Source: Spiroplasma endosymbiont of Panorpa germanica
Lineage (GTDB): Bacteria > Bacillota_I > Bacilli_A > Mycoplasmatales > Mycoplasmataceae
Length of the DNA stretch: 64,000 nt
Direction: 5' to 3'
NCBI RefSeq assembly: GCF_964019765.1
Contig: NZ_OZ026461.1
Location: 496,001 to 560,000 of the forward strand
Shown here: positions 42,990 to 54,565 of the stretch, one piece after another
Numbering within the stretch: the first letter of the stretch is position 1
Layout of the letters: each line of letters starts with the position of its first letter
Notes under the pieces: model-generated
Databases searched by the model: none
The model's input: only the letters and a program-made list of their open reading frames with translations
What the model was told of the DNA's origin: nothing
Position numbers and translations under genes: made by a program

Positions 42990-44840
42990 GTATTCTTTGT
43001 ATGCAATTTTATAATCATTAGAATTAGAAATAGATTCATTAAATGAATAGATTCACAAATCAGTTCCATAACTTGAGAAGTTTTTATTAATTTTTACTAT
43101 AATAGCTTTTGAGTCTAAATTGATATATTCAATGAATTGATTTTTCTTAGCCATTTTAAAGTCAATTATAGTATCTTGTAAAGCTATTTTAAACAATTCA
43201 GAATCAACTATTTCAAGCTTTAGGATATTTTTTTTGCCACCAAAAGTCTGGTTTAACTCCTGAAAAATCACCTTTTCTTTTAAAAACTCATTTTTCATTT
43301 TCAAGGTTTCAAGATTTTGATTTAATGTTAACTTGATACTCGTTTTTTTATATGCCAGTCAAAAAGTTACAAAGCAAATAACACCAGCTACTATTCCAAC
43401 TACAAATATTAATCAGATTCTCATGTCTTGATTTTGATTTGTTAAACTTGGCAGAATCCCGTTGGTAACAAAATCTAAAAGTCCTGTTGAAAATGTAGAT
43501 CCTATTTTGATTTCAAGTAAATTAGCAACCATTGCTTGCAATCCTGCCATCGGGGCATAAAATCCAAAATAAATTAATGGATTAGAATATAAAAATAGAA
43601 ATTCGATTGGCTCAGTAATTCCTAACATCGAAGACATTAAGGCTGCTACAATAAAATAACCCCTTCTCTCTTTTTGGCTATTTTTATCCAAGTTCAAAAA
43701 CATTCCAAAAGCTATTGCTGGAAGAACTATCATCGAATTACTAAACCCACCACTTGTAAATCGCGTTAATTTAAGCCCCACAGCTCAAAAATCTTGAATA
43801 TTTACATAATTATTATTCAACACTAAAACAGAAGCAATTTGGTCTCCTTGAGTATTTCAAAAATCAGGTCCAGTAGAATATCATCAAGCCTGCACTTGTG
43901 GAATGAAACTAGCATATTCTTGGATCTTCATTTCATTAATAACTGCATCAATTAAATCTTGATTTCGCAAGCCATCACTAATTCCTCATTGTAAAAATAA
44001 ATTCCCGCTATTTTGACCAATTAAATCAGCCACATAATTTTGAAGAACTAAATATTGATAGTCAATTAGAGAACCTCCAACACTTGTTCATCAAAATGGC
44101 CCATGCCATATAACTTGACCTTGAAAAATTACTAAAACTCTTTGCACAAACTTAAAAATAAAACTATCAATTCCTCAAGGTAGTTTTGTCGTTCAAGAAC
44201 CAAATATATTTAAAGCGATTATAACAAGTGGTCAGACTAAAATAAAAATTGCCGCTAAACCAATCGCGATTATAGGACTAATTAGGAGAATGAAACTTTC
44301 CCTACGAATGAAACTCAAGTAACTTGGCGCTTTAATATTCCTAAAATAGTTATTAAATAAAATTATGACTAAGCCTATGATCATTCCTCCCAATACTCCT
44401 GTTTGTAGAGTTGGGATTCCAAAGAAACTATCTATCATCAAACTTTTAGATTGATTTTTATAAAATCACAAATTGATTGTTCCATCACTATTTTCTCTAA
44501 TAAAAGAACTTATAAAAATGATAAATATTATATAACTGATTGCCCCAGCGATAATTGCCAAGCTCTTATTTTTTGTAAAACCAAAAATTAACGCCAAGCA
44601 AAAAAAGAATCCTAAATTTTTAAATAAAATTCCCCCAATTGTGGTGAAAACTTTTGAAGCCTGATTAACACTACCATTAGCTGTTGCTATAATATTTCCT
44701 ATTGATAGTGCTAATCCAAAAAAAGGCATTAGTATTATTATAACAAAGAGACTTGATCCAATTTTTTTTAAAACCCCAGAGATTATGACAGCATTAAAGT
44801 CTTTAATGGCAAAGCTTGACATTTTTTTTGAATCTGACAT
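42957..44840 (-). CDS. PTS sugar permease EIIC with degenerate EIIB-like tail
   Basis: 627 residues, with many TGA-Trp codons. Residues 1-500 are the glucose/N-acetylglucosamine-type EIIC: many membrane segments, ITEPIEFLFLY, and MIVLPAIAFGMFL. A C-terminal part (about 515-600) starts FGGKKNILKLEIVD and resembles the EIIB fold start (GGxxNIxxxxxCxTRLR), but no Cys or TRLR follows, so the usual phosphocysteine is lost. The sugar is not determined; the nearby nagA suggests an amino sugar. The start is ATG 44840 with GGGGA upstream rather than GTG 44873. Confidence 0.82.
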
Positions 44841-44881
44841 TTTAATTCCCCGCTCATTTAAATTACTATACACTAATAATA

Positions 44882-44914
44882 CAAAAAAACTTCCCTAATG
44901 AGAAGTTTTTTCAT
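44882..44914 (-). terminator. Terminator upstream of the PTS gene
   Basis: Stem AAAAAACTTC/GAAGTTTTTT with loop CCTAATGA, followed by T on the minus strand. It ends the small gene at 44918-45055. Confidence 0.65.
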
Positions 44915-44917
44915 CAA

Positions 44918-45055
44918 TTATTTAATTGGATTTTTACAATTTATAGTTGCAACTAGTTCTATAATATTTTCAAAACTTTTTTCAAACTTATTCTTAATGG
45001 TATTATGTAATGCGGCCACTTTAAAATCTCTTGCACCACAACATATTATTTTCAT
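44918..45055 (-). CDS. Small unknown ORF, 45 codons
   Basis: 45 residues: MKIICCGARDFKVAALHNTI followed by a helical stretch and ending NCKNPIK. A GGGAAA precedes the ATG and a terminator follows the stop, so it is probably expressed. It could be a small protein or the start of a decayed gene, because the opening KIICCGARDF looks like the first strand of a nucleotide-binding domain. The rest of the 44841-45186 gap holds only terminators. Confidence 0.35.
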   Translation of the reverse strand: MKIICCGARDFKVAALHNTIKNKFEKSFENIIELVATINCKNPIK

Positions 45056-45140
45056 ATTTTAAATTTCCCATTAAAAATTAATTTTATAATACAATTTCTT
45101 ACACTTAGGCCTTAATTCTTATGTTGTATTAATAAAGAAA

Positions 45141-45178
45141 AAAACCCAAAGAGTAAAAGCGCTTTGAGTTTTTCTAAT
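45141..45178 (-). terminator. Terminator of ldh
   Basis: Minus-strand stem AAAACTCAAAGCG/ctctttgggtttt with an AT loop and T run, just after the ldh stop. Pairing is imperfect. Confidence 0.6.
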
Positions 45179-45186
45179 TAATTTAA

Positions 45187-46146
45187 CTATTTTTTAATAG
45201 CTTCTCTTGCTTTTGCAATTGAATTTGTTAAAGTTGCACATGATTCATTAAACATTTTTTGTTCTGCATCAGTTAAATTTCATTCGATAATTTTTTCTCA
45301 TCCATTTTCACCAATGATTGCAGGAACTCCTGTATATAAATCTTTGTTTTTATATTCACCATTTAATTTAGCACCAACCATTAAAGTTGTACGTTCGTTT
45401 CTTAGAACCGCTTTAACAATTCTGCTTAAACAAACACCAATTCCGTAGAATGTTGCGCGTTTTAGTTCAATAATTTTATAAGCCATGTGAACAGCTTCGT
45501 CTCTAATTTTATCCAAATCAGCTTGAGTAATTACTTTATCAGCGATATATTTGCTAATTGGTTGTCCCATTACTGAGGCGTGTGATCAAACAGCCACAGA
45601 AGAATCACCATGTTCTCCAGCTAAAAAGGCATTTACAGATTCAGCTCCAACATTTAATTTTTCAGCTACTAATCTTCTTAAACGAGCTGAATCTAAAGTA
45701 GTTCCTGATCCAATAACTTTATGTTGATCATATCCAGTTACTTCTTGATAAATTTGAGTTAATACATCCACTGGATTTGATGCAATTACAGTAATCCCAT
45801 CAAAACCTGATTTTTTAATTTCTTGAGCAATAGATTTCATGATTACTGCATTACCTGCAACCATGTCTAGTCTAGTTTCTCCGTCTTTTTGAGGTCTACC
45901 AGCAGTTATTACAATAACATCAGCATCTTTACAATCTGAATAATCTCCGGCCTTAATTGATGTAAAAGGCACTGGTAAAACAGCCATTGTGTCGGCTAAA
46001 TCCAAAGCATTACCTTGGGCAGCTTGTGGAAAGGCATCTATTAGCACATAATCAGACGCAATTCCTTGGTTAATTGCAGAATACATAAAAGATGTTCCAA
46101 CCGCACCTGCTCCAACTAATACAACTTTATTAGATTTCTTCTTCAT
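45187..46146 (-). CDS. ldh: L-lactate dehydrogenase
   Basis: 319 residues. NAD loop VGAGAVGTSFMYS, substrate arginine in KDGETRLDMV, NPVDVLTQI, and catalytic GEHGDSSVAVW with TGA for the Trp. It regenerates NAD from pyruvate at the end of glycolysis. An AGGAGA site precedes the ATG. Confidence 0.95.
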
Positions 46147-46215
46147 TTTCTTCTCCTCTTACCTATTCATTAGGTTATTCTTCTTTATAAACAAACACAG
46201 ATTGCTTACCAAAAA

Positions 46216-46224
46216 ATTATAACA
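46216..46224 (-). promoter_or_regulatory. Extended -10 promoter of ldh
   Basis: TGT-TATAAT on the minus strand, 70 bases before the ldh start. The -35 region is poor, as usual for extended -10 sites. Confidence 0.5.
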
Positions 46225-46270
46225 CTTTAATAATTAAAAAAATATCGAAATGATAAAAATCTCCTAATTT

Positions 46271-46930
46271 TTAGTAACCTTCGTTGGTTTGACCTTGAAT
46301 TATAGCAACTCCTCCGCTTGTTCCCAAACGGTCTGCCCCAGCTTTGATCATTTCTTGAGCATCTTGTAAATTTCTCACTCCTCCAGCTGCTTTTACCAAG
46401 GCTTTTCCAGCAACGGTCTTTTTCATTAAAGTGACATTTTCAATTGTAGCACCTTGAGTTGAAAATCCAGTTGAGGTTTTAACAAAATCCAATTTTGCTT
46501 CAACCGCTAATTCACAAGCTTTGATAATTTCTTCTTTTGTTAAAAGTGCTGTTTCAAAAATTACTTTGACAATATTTGAACCCGCTGCTTTTTTAACTTT
46601 TTTCATATCTTCTAAAACTACATCATATTGTTGACTTTTTAAAGCTCCAATATTTATAACCATGTCAATTTCAGTTGCCCCATCCTTTAAAGCTTGATTT
46701 GTTTCACAGGCTTTCACATCACTGTGATTTGCTCCCAATGGGAAACCAATTACAGTTGTAATTCCTACTTGACTTCCTTGTAAGTTTTTCTTAGCAAGTT
46801 TTATTCAATATGGATTAACACAAACTGTGGCAAAATCAAATTCCTTAGCCTCTTCACATAATTTGATAATTTGCGATTCTGTAGCATCTGCTTTTAATAA
46901 AGTGTGGTCTATATATTTATTTAAATTCAT
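46271..46930 (-). CDS. deoC: Deoxyribose-phosphate aldolase
   Basis: 219 residues. [11 protein letters not shown] at the N-terminus, [21 protein letters not shown] (Schiff-base Lys) and [15 protein letters not shown]. It splits 2-deoxyribose-5-phosphate to glyceraldehyde-3-phosphate and acetaldehyde in deoxynucleoside breakdown. The ATG overlaps the end of the upstream oxidoreductase gene. Confidence 0.95.
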
Positions 46931-46931
46931 A

Positions 46932-47912
46932 TTAGTTTTCTCCGATTCTTTCTTGATTTTTTTCAATCATATTTAATACTCTAATTGATTCAATTGATAA
47001 TTCTAAAAGATAATCTCTTAAATCGAATTCTTGATTTAATACCATTTCTACAAAAGTTTGAATTTCATAGTCAAAAGCTTCTTGTTTTTGATCTGCGACA
47101 AAAACCTTTTTAAGCTCCCCATTTCCCTGAGAAATAAAAATTTTACTAATCCTTGTTAGTCCTTCAAAAACCAAAGTTTCTTCATCTGATAGAAATTCTG
47201 ACCCTATTTTACCATAACTTGCCTTTGAATTTGTAATGTTAACTAGGGTATCATTTTGATGCTTAAGAATAACTGAGTTGTTTAAAGCAACATTATTGGG
47301 TAAAAAATGAGCCATCGCCTTTACTTCTTTAACAGGACCAAATAAACTAATGGCCAATTCCACTGGATAAATTAAAGTATCATATGTTGAACCTTTACCC
47401 AAATTGATATCAAAGACTGACTCATAAATCCCTTTTTTGATATCTTTCATTCGACTAGAATATTGATTAAAAGATAAGTTGGCAATAAAGGGATTGTTAT
47501 TTTGTACTCAATCAGATAATTGTTTATATTGGGGTAAATGAATAGTTTTCATAGCTTCCATCAAAATCACATTATTCTTACTAGCAATCTGACTTAATTC
47601 GATTGCTTCATTGAATGAAAGTGTTAGTGGTTTTTCAACAAAAACATGTTTTTGTTGAAGTAAAAAGTATTTAGCTTGTTCGTAGTGCAAACCATTTGGA
47701 GATGCAATATAAACCGCATCAATTTCATCAACTAAGACATCGAATTTATCAACTGCTTTAGCCGTTTTGATTTCGCACTCTGCAATAAAATCCTTGGCTT
47801 TTTGCAAGTTTCTAGAATAAACACAAGCAATTTTTAAAGCAACATTTTTTTTAGCAGCATTTACAAATTGTTTACATACATCACTTGTTCCAATTGTAGC
47901 TATTTTAATCAT
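46932..47912 (-). CDS. Gfo/Idh/MocA family oxidoreductase
   Basis: 326 residues. N-terminal Rossmann fold ([19 protein letters not shown]), [14 protein letters not shown] and [15 protein letters not shown], where the EKP Lys contacts NAD(P). The C-terminal half is the usual substrate beta-sheet. ATG 47912 follows GAGGAGGAA; an upstream in-frame start lacks a site. The substrate is unknown; these are often sugar dehydrogenases. Confidence 0.85.
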
Positions 47913-48495
47913 TGATTTCTTCCTCCTCAATGGCAAATGGATTGTCTTTGTTATTAATTTGAGTTTCTTTTATTTTAGATACCTCAACTTTTTTAGACAT
48001 TTTTTTTGGCTCTGGTGTTTCTGTTTTAGAAGCTAAAGTCTGTTGACGATTTCAAGCTACAGTTTCATTAATCCTACTAAAAGTTTCTAAAATTGAGGTA
48101 ATAACACTAATTAAAATTGTTAGAGAAAGTAAAACAATTGCTGGAATTTTTATTTGATCTAACTTCAAATTGATTACAAAATAACTAGTGAAAAATATTT
48201 GCAAAATAATGGTTAAAATAATTAATCCTAAAACCATTCACAAGTAAATTTTGTCACTTCGATTTAGCGTGTAAGAAGAGGTTTTTTTTAAGTAAAGTAA
48301 AATAATAACATAAATTGTTCCTAGCAAAATTGTTAGACCCATGAAAATGTAAATCGTCTTACGAACATTTTGCAAATAAATTTCTGTTATTTCCGCTTTG
48401 CTACTTATTATTATCCCTAAAACATAAGTTAGTAAATTTAAAACAAAGAATAAAGTTAAGATAAATTTAGCGTAAATATAATTTCTAGGATTCAT
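47905..48495 (-). CDS. Unknown membrane protein
   Basis: 196 residues, about four membrane segments (FILTLFFVLNLLTYVLGIII, TIYIFMGLTILLGTIYVIILL, MVLGLIILTIILQIFFTSYF, IPAIVLLSLTILISVITSI) and a charged tail (ASKTETPEPKKMSKK). TGA-Trp codons join pieces. It overlaps the Gfo/Idh/MocA gene at its end and nagA at its start, so it is translated with them. Family not recognised. Confidence 0.68.
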
Positions 48496-49639
48496 TATTT
48501 TGGTAAACGACTTTCCCTTCACTAATTGTCATACTTACTTCAAATTTTTCATTCAAAATTACTAAATCAGCTAATTTATTATTAGCAATACTTCCAGTAT
48601 TTTTATAAATATTTAATTGTTTGGCAGCATTAATTGATGTCATCTTGATCAAATCTGTCATCTCAATATCACAAACACTTCTAAAATATCTCACATTATA
48701 ATCATAGTTGGCTCCAGCTCCAGCCAAGGTATTTGTTCCTTTAAGGACAACTTTCATTCCGGTTTTCTCAACTTCTAAAGTTCCCAATTTATAATTCCCA
48801 TCTTTTAAACCTTTAGCATTCATAGCATCAGTTATTATCGAGATTCCACCAGGTCCTTTTATTTTATAAATCAATTGCAAAGTTTCTGGTTGAATGTGAA
48901 TCCCATCACTAATTACTTCAGCAACAACGTCATCTCTTAAAAGTGCAGCTGTAGCTAATCCCGGTTCGTGTTGACTAACTCCACTCATTCCGTTAAATAA
49001 ATGTGTCACATGTTTTAGTCCTAATTGATAATCTTTTTCAAATTCATTAGCATGCATATTACTATGTCCTGCGCTTGGAATCACATTGTTTTTTAACAAG
49101 AATTTAGTGAAATCACCATTTTGTAGATCACTTGCATAAGTTAGCATTCTAATATTGTTTTTTGATAAATCAATTAGATTTTTCATTATTTCTATATCAG
49201 GATTAACTAAAAGGTTTTCTGCATGAGCACCTTTTCTTAGTGGAGAAATAAATGGTCCTTCCAAATGAGCTCCAAGACATTGTGACTGAGATAGTTGTTT
49301 TTGTTGTTCAACAAAAATTGCAAATTCCTTAAGAATTCTTTTATTATCATCCAAACTATTCGTCACAGCTGCTTGCAAATATTTAGTTATTCCTTCGCGA
49401 CTAACATTTTGAGCAAATTTGTTAAATCCTTCAACTGTTCCAGTTTCAAAATCTACACCATATCCTCCGTGAACGTGAACATCAATAAATCCGGGCAAAA
49501 TTCATTGACCTTTTAGGTCTACCCCCTCAGATTTGCAACTCCCCTCTTGGATATTTACTATTTTATTGTCCTTGATTTCGATAAAACCATTGTTAATTAC
49601 TTTGTCTTCCAAAACAATTTTGGCATTTTTTAATATCAT
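48485..49639 (-). CDS. nagA: N-acetylglucosamine-6-phosphate deacetylase
   Basis: 384 residues. HVHGGYGVD (metal), HLEGPFISP, SAGHSNMHANEF, HLFNGMSG, ISDGIHI, and SIITDAMNAKG are NagA motifs of the amidohydrolase superfamily. It deacetylates GlcNAc-6-phosphate. One TGA-Trp is near the N-terminus. nagB is not in the window. Confidence 0.94.
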
Positions 49640-49709
49640 CCTACACCTCTTCTAATTTGCTATTATACATCATAATTTTAACTCTTTTTTTGAAACAATT
49701 TCTATCGAA

Positions 49710-49747
49710 TTTAAAAATACTTAATCCAAGTATTGAATTAAGTATTA
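49710..49747 (-). terminator. Terminator of the ABC exporter genes
   Basis: Minus-strand stem AATACTTAAT/ATTAAGTATT (49737-49746 with 49716-49725), 11-base loop, then T-rich. It overlaps the ATPase stop. Confidence 0.55.
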
Positions 49748-50484
49748 CTTTTATTACCATAAAAATCGTCAATTTGATTCAAATCAGGATTTTCTTTGCC
49801 GATTAATTTGTTATGAATATCAATTATTTTCTGTGTTTCATTATCAAATTCTGCATTATAAATGATTTTTCCAGCATCGATAATAACCAGTCAATTTGAA
49901 ATCAGTTGCAATTCATCAATTAAATGACTAGTTATCATTATTGTAATACCTTGGTCATGTAATTTTTTAATAATTGTAAGGAATTCGTTTTTTGATTTAA
50001 CATCTAAATTTGCTGTTGGCTCATCAAAAATAATTAACTCAGGTTTGTAAACTAAAGTAGCAGCCATTATTGCTTTTTTCTTCTCCCCAGCAGATAAATC
50101 CTTTAATTTTGATTCACCAAGGTCTGTAATTTTTAGCATATTAAGTAACTTAATACGAGCGTTTTCTATATCTGAACTTTTAATTCCATAAAGTAACCCG
50201 ACAAATTCGATGTATTCATTAACTTTTAAGTCCAAAGGAATATTATTGGAATCTGGAAAAAAAGCCATTTTACGCAAATCTTTTTTTTCTATCAAATGAT
50301 TATCGTATTTAATTGATCCAGAATCACTTTTTATTTCCTTAAAAATAGTTTTAATAGTCGTTGTTTTTCCTGCACCATTAGCGCCAACAAAGGCAACTAA
50401 ATCACCTTTTCTAATTTTGAAAGAAACATCTTTTATTCCAGAACCATTCTTATAAACTTTTCACAATCTTTTAATTTCTAACAT
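49738..50484 (-). CDS. ABC transporter ATP-binding protein
   Basis: 248 residues. Walker A VGANGAGKTTTIKTI, signature DLSAGEKKKAIM, Walker B ELIIFDEPTANLD and switch His (ITSHLIDEL). The family is the ATPase of simple two-part exporters such as the bacteriocin or Na+ exporters. A GGGGTG site precedes ATG 50484. It partners the two permeases upstream. Confidence 0.93.
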
Positions 50485-50500
50485 TTTTTTCACACCCCTT

Positions 50501-52159
50501 TTAATTGTATGTTGCTTTTCTAAAAACAAAGTAACTAGCAATTCCAATTCCAATAATCATTAAAAAATTAAATATGTAGACCGACCAAAAAGGGACCACT
50601 GAAACAGATTTAATGTTTTCAATAAGTTCATAATAGGATTTAATTCCTTGATCATTACTTTCAAAATCTAATTGAAATTTTGATTTACCGAAATCTTCTT
50701 CTTCAATTGGTTTTAAAATTTCATTTACCAAATCCAAATGCTCATTTAAATAATTTGTTTTAATAAAATTATTGTTTAACGAATAGTTTAAGACATTTAC
50801 TTGATATCCGTTAATCAAACTATCAATCTCAAGATTTTTATGTTGGCCTTGACTCATAATTTTTAAAGAAGCTAGCGGGTTAAAAATTAAATCATATTTC
50901 AAATTTTTATTGATTTCATTTTTGTATTGTTTCATATAACTGATAAGATTCTCAGAAATATTAAAAATATTATTTGTTAAATTTAAAATCAATCACGTTG
51001 CAAAGACAGCGCCATAATTGTTATTAAAATATTCTCATAGATCTGAATCAAAATAATATTCCTTATAAAAAGATGATCTAATGAAAATTAAATCATTTTG
51101 ATTGTTAAATAGTAAAACTTTTTCAAGTTCCTCAATACGTTCATTTATAAAAATCAACAATCTCAATTCACTTTCACTTCCCTGATAATTTTCAACTAGA
51201 AAATTAAAGCTTTTCTTAAAATCTTGTTCTAAATAATTATTGTAGTTAAAATATCTATTGTTGTTAAAAGGTAAAGCACTTGATTTATTATCACTATTTC
51301 AAATAAATTTTTGGTCTGATTTGAAAGTTTTATTAATATTTTGAATCATCTCTGGATAATTTGAATCTAGTTTTTGCATTGAAAAAATATCATTTAAATC
51401 TTTTTCATCATTTTTAAAAACTTCTGAAAAATAATCAAAATATGAATCAAACTCTGAAGTATTTTTTAAAATATTAAAATAATCTCACGCAAGACTTATT
51501 TCAATGTTGGCTTTTTTAGATTTTTCACTAAACTCAAGTTTGTTATCGCTTCCTAAAAAAGCATAAGTAAATCCAGATATTTGAGAAAATCCAATTATAA
51601 CTGTTAGTGTCATTGAAATTATTAAAGCATTAATATACTTGAATAGCATTGTGGATAAGATTGCAACAACACTAATTAATAGTATTACATAAAAATAAAA
51701 TAAATATGAAAAAAGATTATGAAAATATATTGAATTATAACTGCTTCAATAAAATATCGACAAATCAATTGCGAAAATAATAAAGAATAAAATTAAACTT
51801 AATAAAATTATCAATATGATTTTTTCAAGAAAAATATTAATCTGACTTTTACCAGAACGCATTTCTAAATTAATTTTCTTATTTAAAATCTGATAATGGA
51901 ATAACTCAATAACCAATACTATTTGAAAAATACCAAATAAAATAACTTGAATAAAATTTTTGATCGCCAAAATGTTCAAAGCCAATTCAATTGAATTATT
52001 TTCACCCCTGCTTTGATTATTTAATAACAGCAAAAATAAAACGGAGATAATTAAACTTGAAAGAATAATTTGCCCCGCAATAATTATTATTAGTGGCTTT
52101 TTAAATGTAATTTTAAAATTATGTCAAAACATTTTAAAATATAAATTACTTTCCTTCAT
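50501..52159 (-). CDS. ABC exporter permease A
   Basis: 552 residues. It has six or more membrane segments: one at the N-terminus (IIIIAGQIILSSLIISVLFLL), four near 80-210, and one at the C-terminus (FWSVYIFNFLMIIGIGIASYF). A large extracellular domain of about 300 residues lies between. Conserved NNNYGAVFATWLILNL and EMRSGKSQINIF are also found in permease B. A tight AGGGAGG site precedes the ATG. Confidence 0.8.
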
Positions 52160-52181
52160 AATTACCTCCCTCTAATTTTTT

Positions 52182-52796
52182 TTAATAAATAAAATCAATT
52201 CTTTTAATTTTTGCGTCTAGATAAACATTACTTACTGAACCTGTCGAATAAGCTCTTGTATAACAAGAAAAGTAAATATTTCCAGAAGCCTTATAAACAT
52301 ACACTTCTGGTTTTAATTCAACTTTTTGAGAAGCTCAACCTTTTTTTCGTTTAAATGTTCTTGTGTCATAAAATTGAACATAATCGCTTGTTACTCTTTT
52401 TTGATTTATACCCATACCATCGAGATTTTCGCGCTTTTTACCATTTTCAAATTCGGCTCACATGTCACCTCTGAGAGCAAGCCCTCTATACTTGGAAATG
52501 CATTCAAAGCTTTCATCATAATCACTTATATTACCAATTTTTTTATTGTTAACTTTAGTCCCTTCTTTTCAACCGCTACTTCAACCACTAGATGCGCTCA
52601 AAACAGCAATATTTCCACCATTTGGTTCAGTAACACCAAAGTTACCATTACATAGCTCTCTTACATTTTCCTCATTTTGATCCAATTAAGAATTTAATTT
52701 GTTGTTAATTTCTATTTCTTGGTAGTTTAAAACAGAGTTTGCCACGTTTGGTGTAACTATACTCGTTGAAAAAAGTATTGTTAGTAAATATTTCAT
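52182..52796 (-). pseudogene. Secreted protein gene interrupted by an in-frame TAA
   Basis: A signal peptide (MKYLLTILFSTSIVTPNVAN) starts at ATG 52796 and is followed 36 codons later by TAA at 52686-52688. The same frame then stays open for 167 more codons, with TGA-Trp (SSGWSSGW) and a compact, small-residue-rich domain ending in KRIDFIY. No ribosome binding site precedes the TTG after the stop. This looks like a nonsense mutation in a gene for a secreted protein of about 200 residues. It lies between the two ABC permease genes. Confidence 0.6.
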
Positions 52797-52846
52797 ATAT
52801 ACTCCTTATTTTGGTATTATTTCCATACCTAATTTTATTATACTAC

Positions 52847-54472
52847 TTATCTTAAATATTTTTTATTATATATTAAATAGCTTAAAGACATAATAAAAAT
52901 ACCAAATAGAATATCTGTTGTAAATACCAATCAAATAGCTATATCTCTGGAATACTTAAAATTATCGATTAAATCATAAAAGCTTTGATAATTTTTATTG
53001 CTAATATTTTTAAAATCTGGCTCAAAACCATTTTTGATTTTCATCTTGTTTTCGCTTTTGATAATTTCATCCAAAATATCTTCGTATCCAGGTTTAAATT
53101 CAAAATTTATATGACCGTTAACTTTGCCCCCATAACCAGAAAAACTTAATGACTGAAAAATATTGTCTAAATAAATATTTTGATCGTTTAAGATTATCAT
53201 CTGTGGTAGTCTTGATCAAGGATTGATCAAAAAGTTAATTTTGTTGATTGAAGTAGAATTATCCAACAGGTACTCAATTAATTGATCTGAAACAGAAAAG
53301 ACACTTTTAGTAAAATTCATTACTAACCAACTTGCATACATTGAACCATAATTATAGTCATAATACTCAAACACTTCTTGGCTAATAAAACGTCCTCTTT
53401 GCAAAAGATTTAATTCATTGTCTGTTTCCAAATAAAGTGAATAGATTAAATCTTTTTCATGTTCTTTGAGAAAATAAAAAATTGGTAAATATCTTCGGGA
53501 TTTTTCATCATTTGATTTTTCAATTGAGGAAATTAACTGCGGTAAAACCTTTTGAAAGTCATAAATTTTATAAAATTCAAGATAATTAAAATTTTTAATA
53601 TCTATAAATGGAAGTCCTTTTGAATCACTATCGTTGACTTTAAATTCAGCAGCAGAATAATTCTTAATTGTTTTAATAAATTCAAATTCGATTTTTGGCA
53701 ATTGGGTAAGACTGAAATAATTTGAGTATCAATCATTACTATCATCTTCATTATAAAGCTGCTCTACAGATTCCTTCATTTCATCATACAAGTTATTTTG
53801 TTTTAATATTTTGTAGTACTGCATAGAATTATAAACTTCCCATTCAGCACTAACTTGTGTTGATTGAATGTCTTTTTGCTTTTGAGATGTGAATAACGAA
53901 TAATTCATTGAGGAAAACGAAAGACTGAATACAATTAAAATTAAAAAAACAAATGAGTAAGTAACTTTGAATAATAATATGATCAGCAATGAAAAACTAA
54001 TAAATGTAAAACTAAAGACAATATATGCTAAATAAGAACCAATGGATTTTGAGATAAAGTATTTAAAGGGATTAAACATACTTATTGTCAAATCTAAAAT
54101 AAAAGTAAATATTATTAAACTTCAAATAATTACCAAACTAGCCAGTATGCTTTGTAGAAATACTGAGATAGATTTTCTTCCAGAACGTAACTGTAAATTT
54201 AATATACCATTTTCAACGTCATGAACGAACATTCTAATAGCCACCATTAAAACTATTAATCCTAATGATATTATTTGAAAAAAGTTTTTTACTGAAAGTC
54301 AAATATACCAATTCGTTGATAATTGATCAACTGTCTTAATATTTAAAGAATTTATCATTAATAAAAGCGAAAACAAAATACTAATTAGAACAAAAAAACC
54401 CATTGCTATTAAAGTAGACTTTAACATTAATGTTTTTTTTATTTTAAGTCAAAATAAATAGATATGATTCAT
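52847..54472 (-). CDS. ABC exporter permease B
   Basis: 541 residues, same architecture as permease A: N-terminal membrane segment (IAMGFFVLISILFSLLLM), four more by residue 210, a large exterior domain, a last C-terminal segment (FTTDILFGIFIMSLSYLIY). It shares LRSGRKSISVFL and NYGSMYASWLVMNFTKSVFS with permease A, so the two are paralogues that probably form a heterodimer. ATG 54472 follows GGGAGATAAAGG. Confidence 0.8.
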
Positions 54473-54529
54473 CAGAATTACCTTTATCTCCCTTTATATT
54501 TATTCTATCACTTAATCAAAATTTTATAA

Positions 54530-54562
54530 TAAAAAAATAACGTATCTCACGTTATTTTTTTA
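54530..54562 (-). terminator. Terminator of the 54566-55816 gene
   Basis: Stem AAAAAATAACGT/ACGTTATTTTTT with loop GAGAT. It separates the ABC genes from the upstream genes. Confidence 0.75.
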
Positions 54563-54565
54563 AAT

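Noticed and set aside
52326-52655. Plus-strand frame of 109 codons
   Set aside because: Antisense to the interrupted secreted-protein gene, without binding site or family resemblance.
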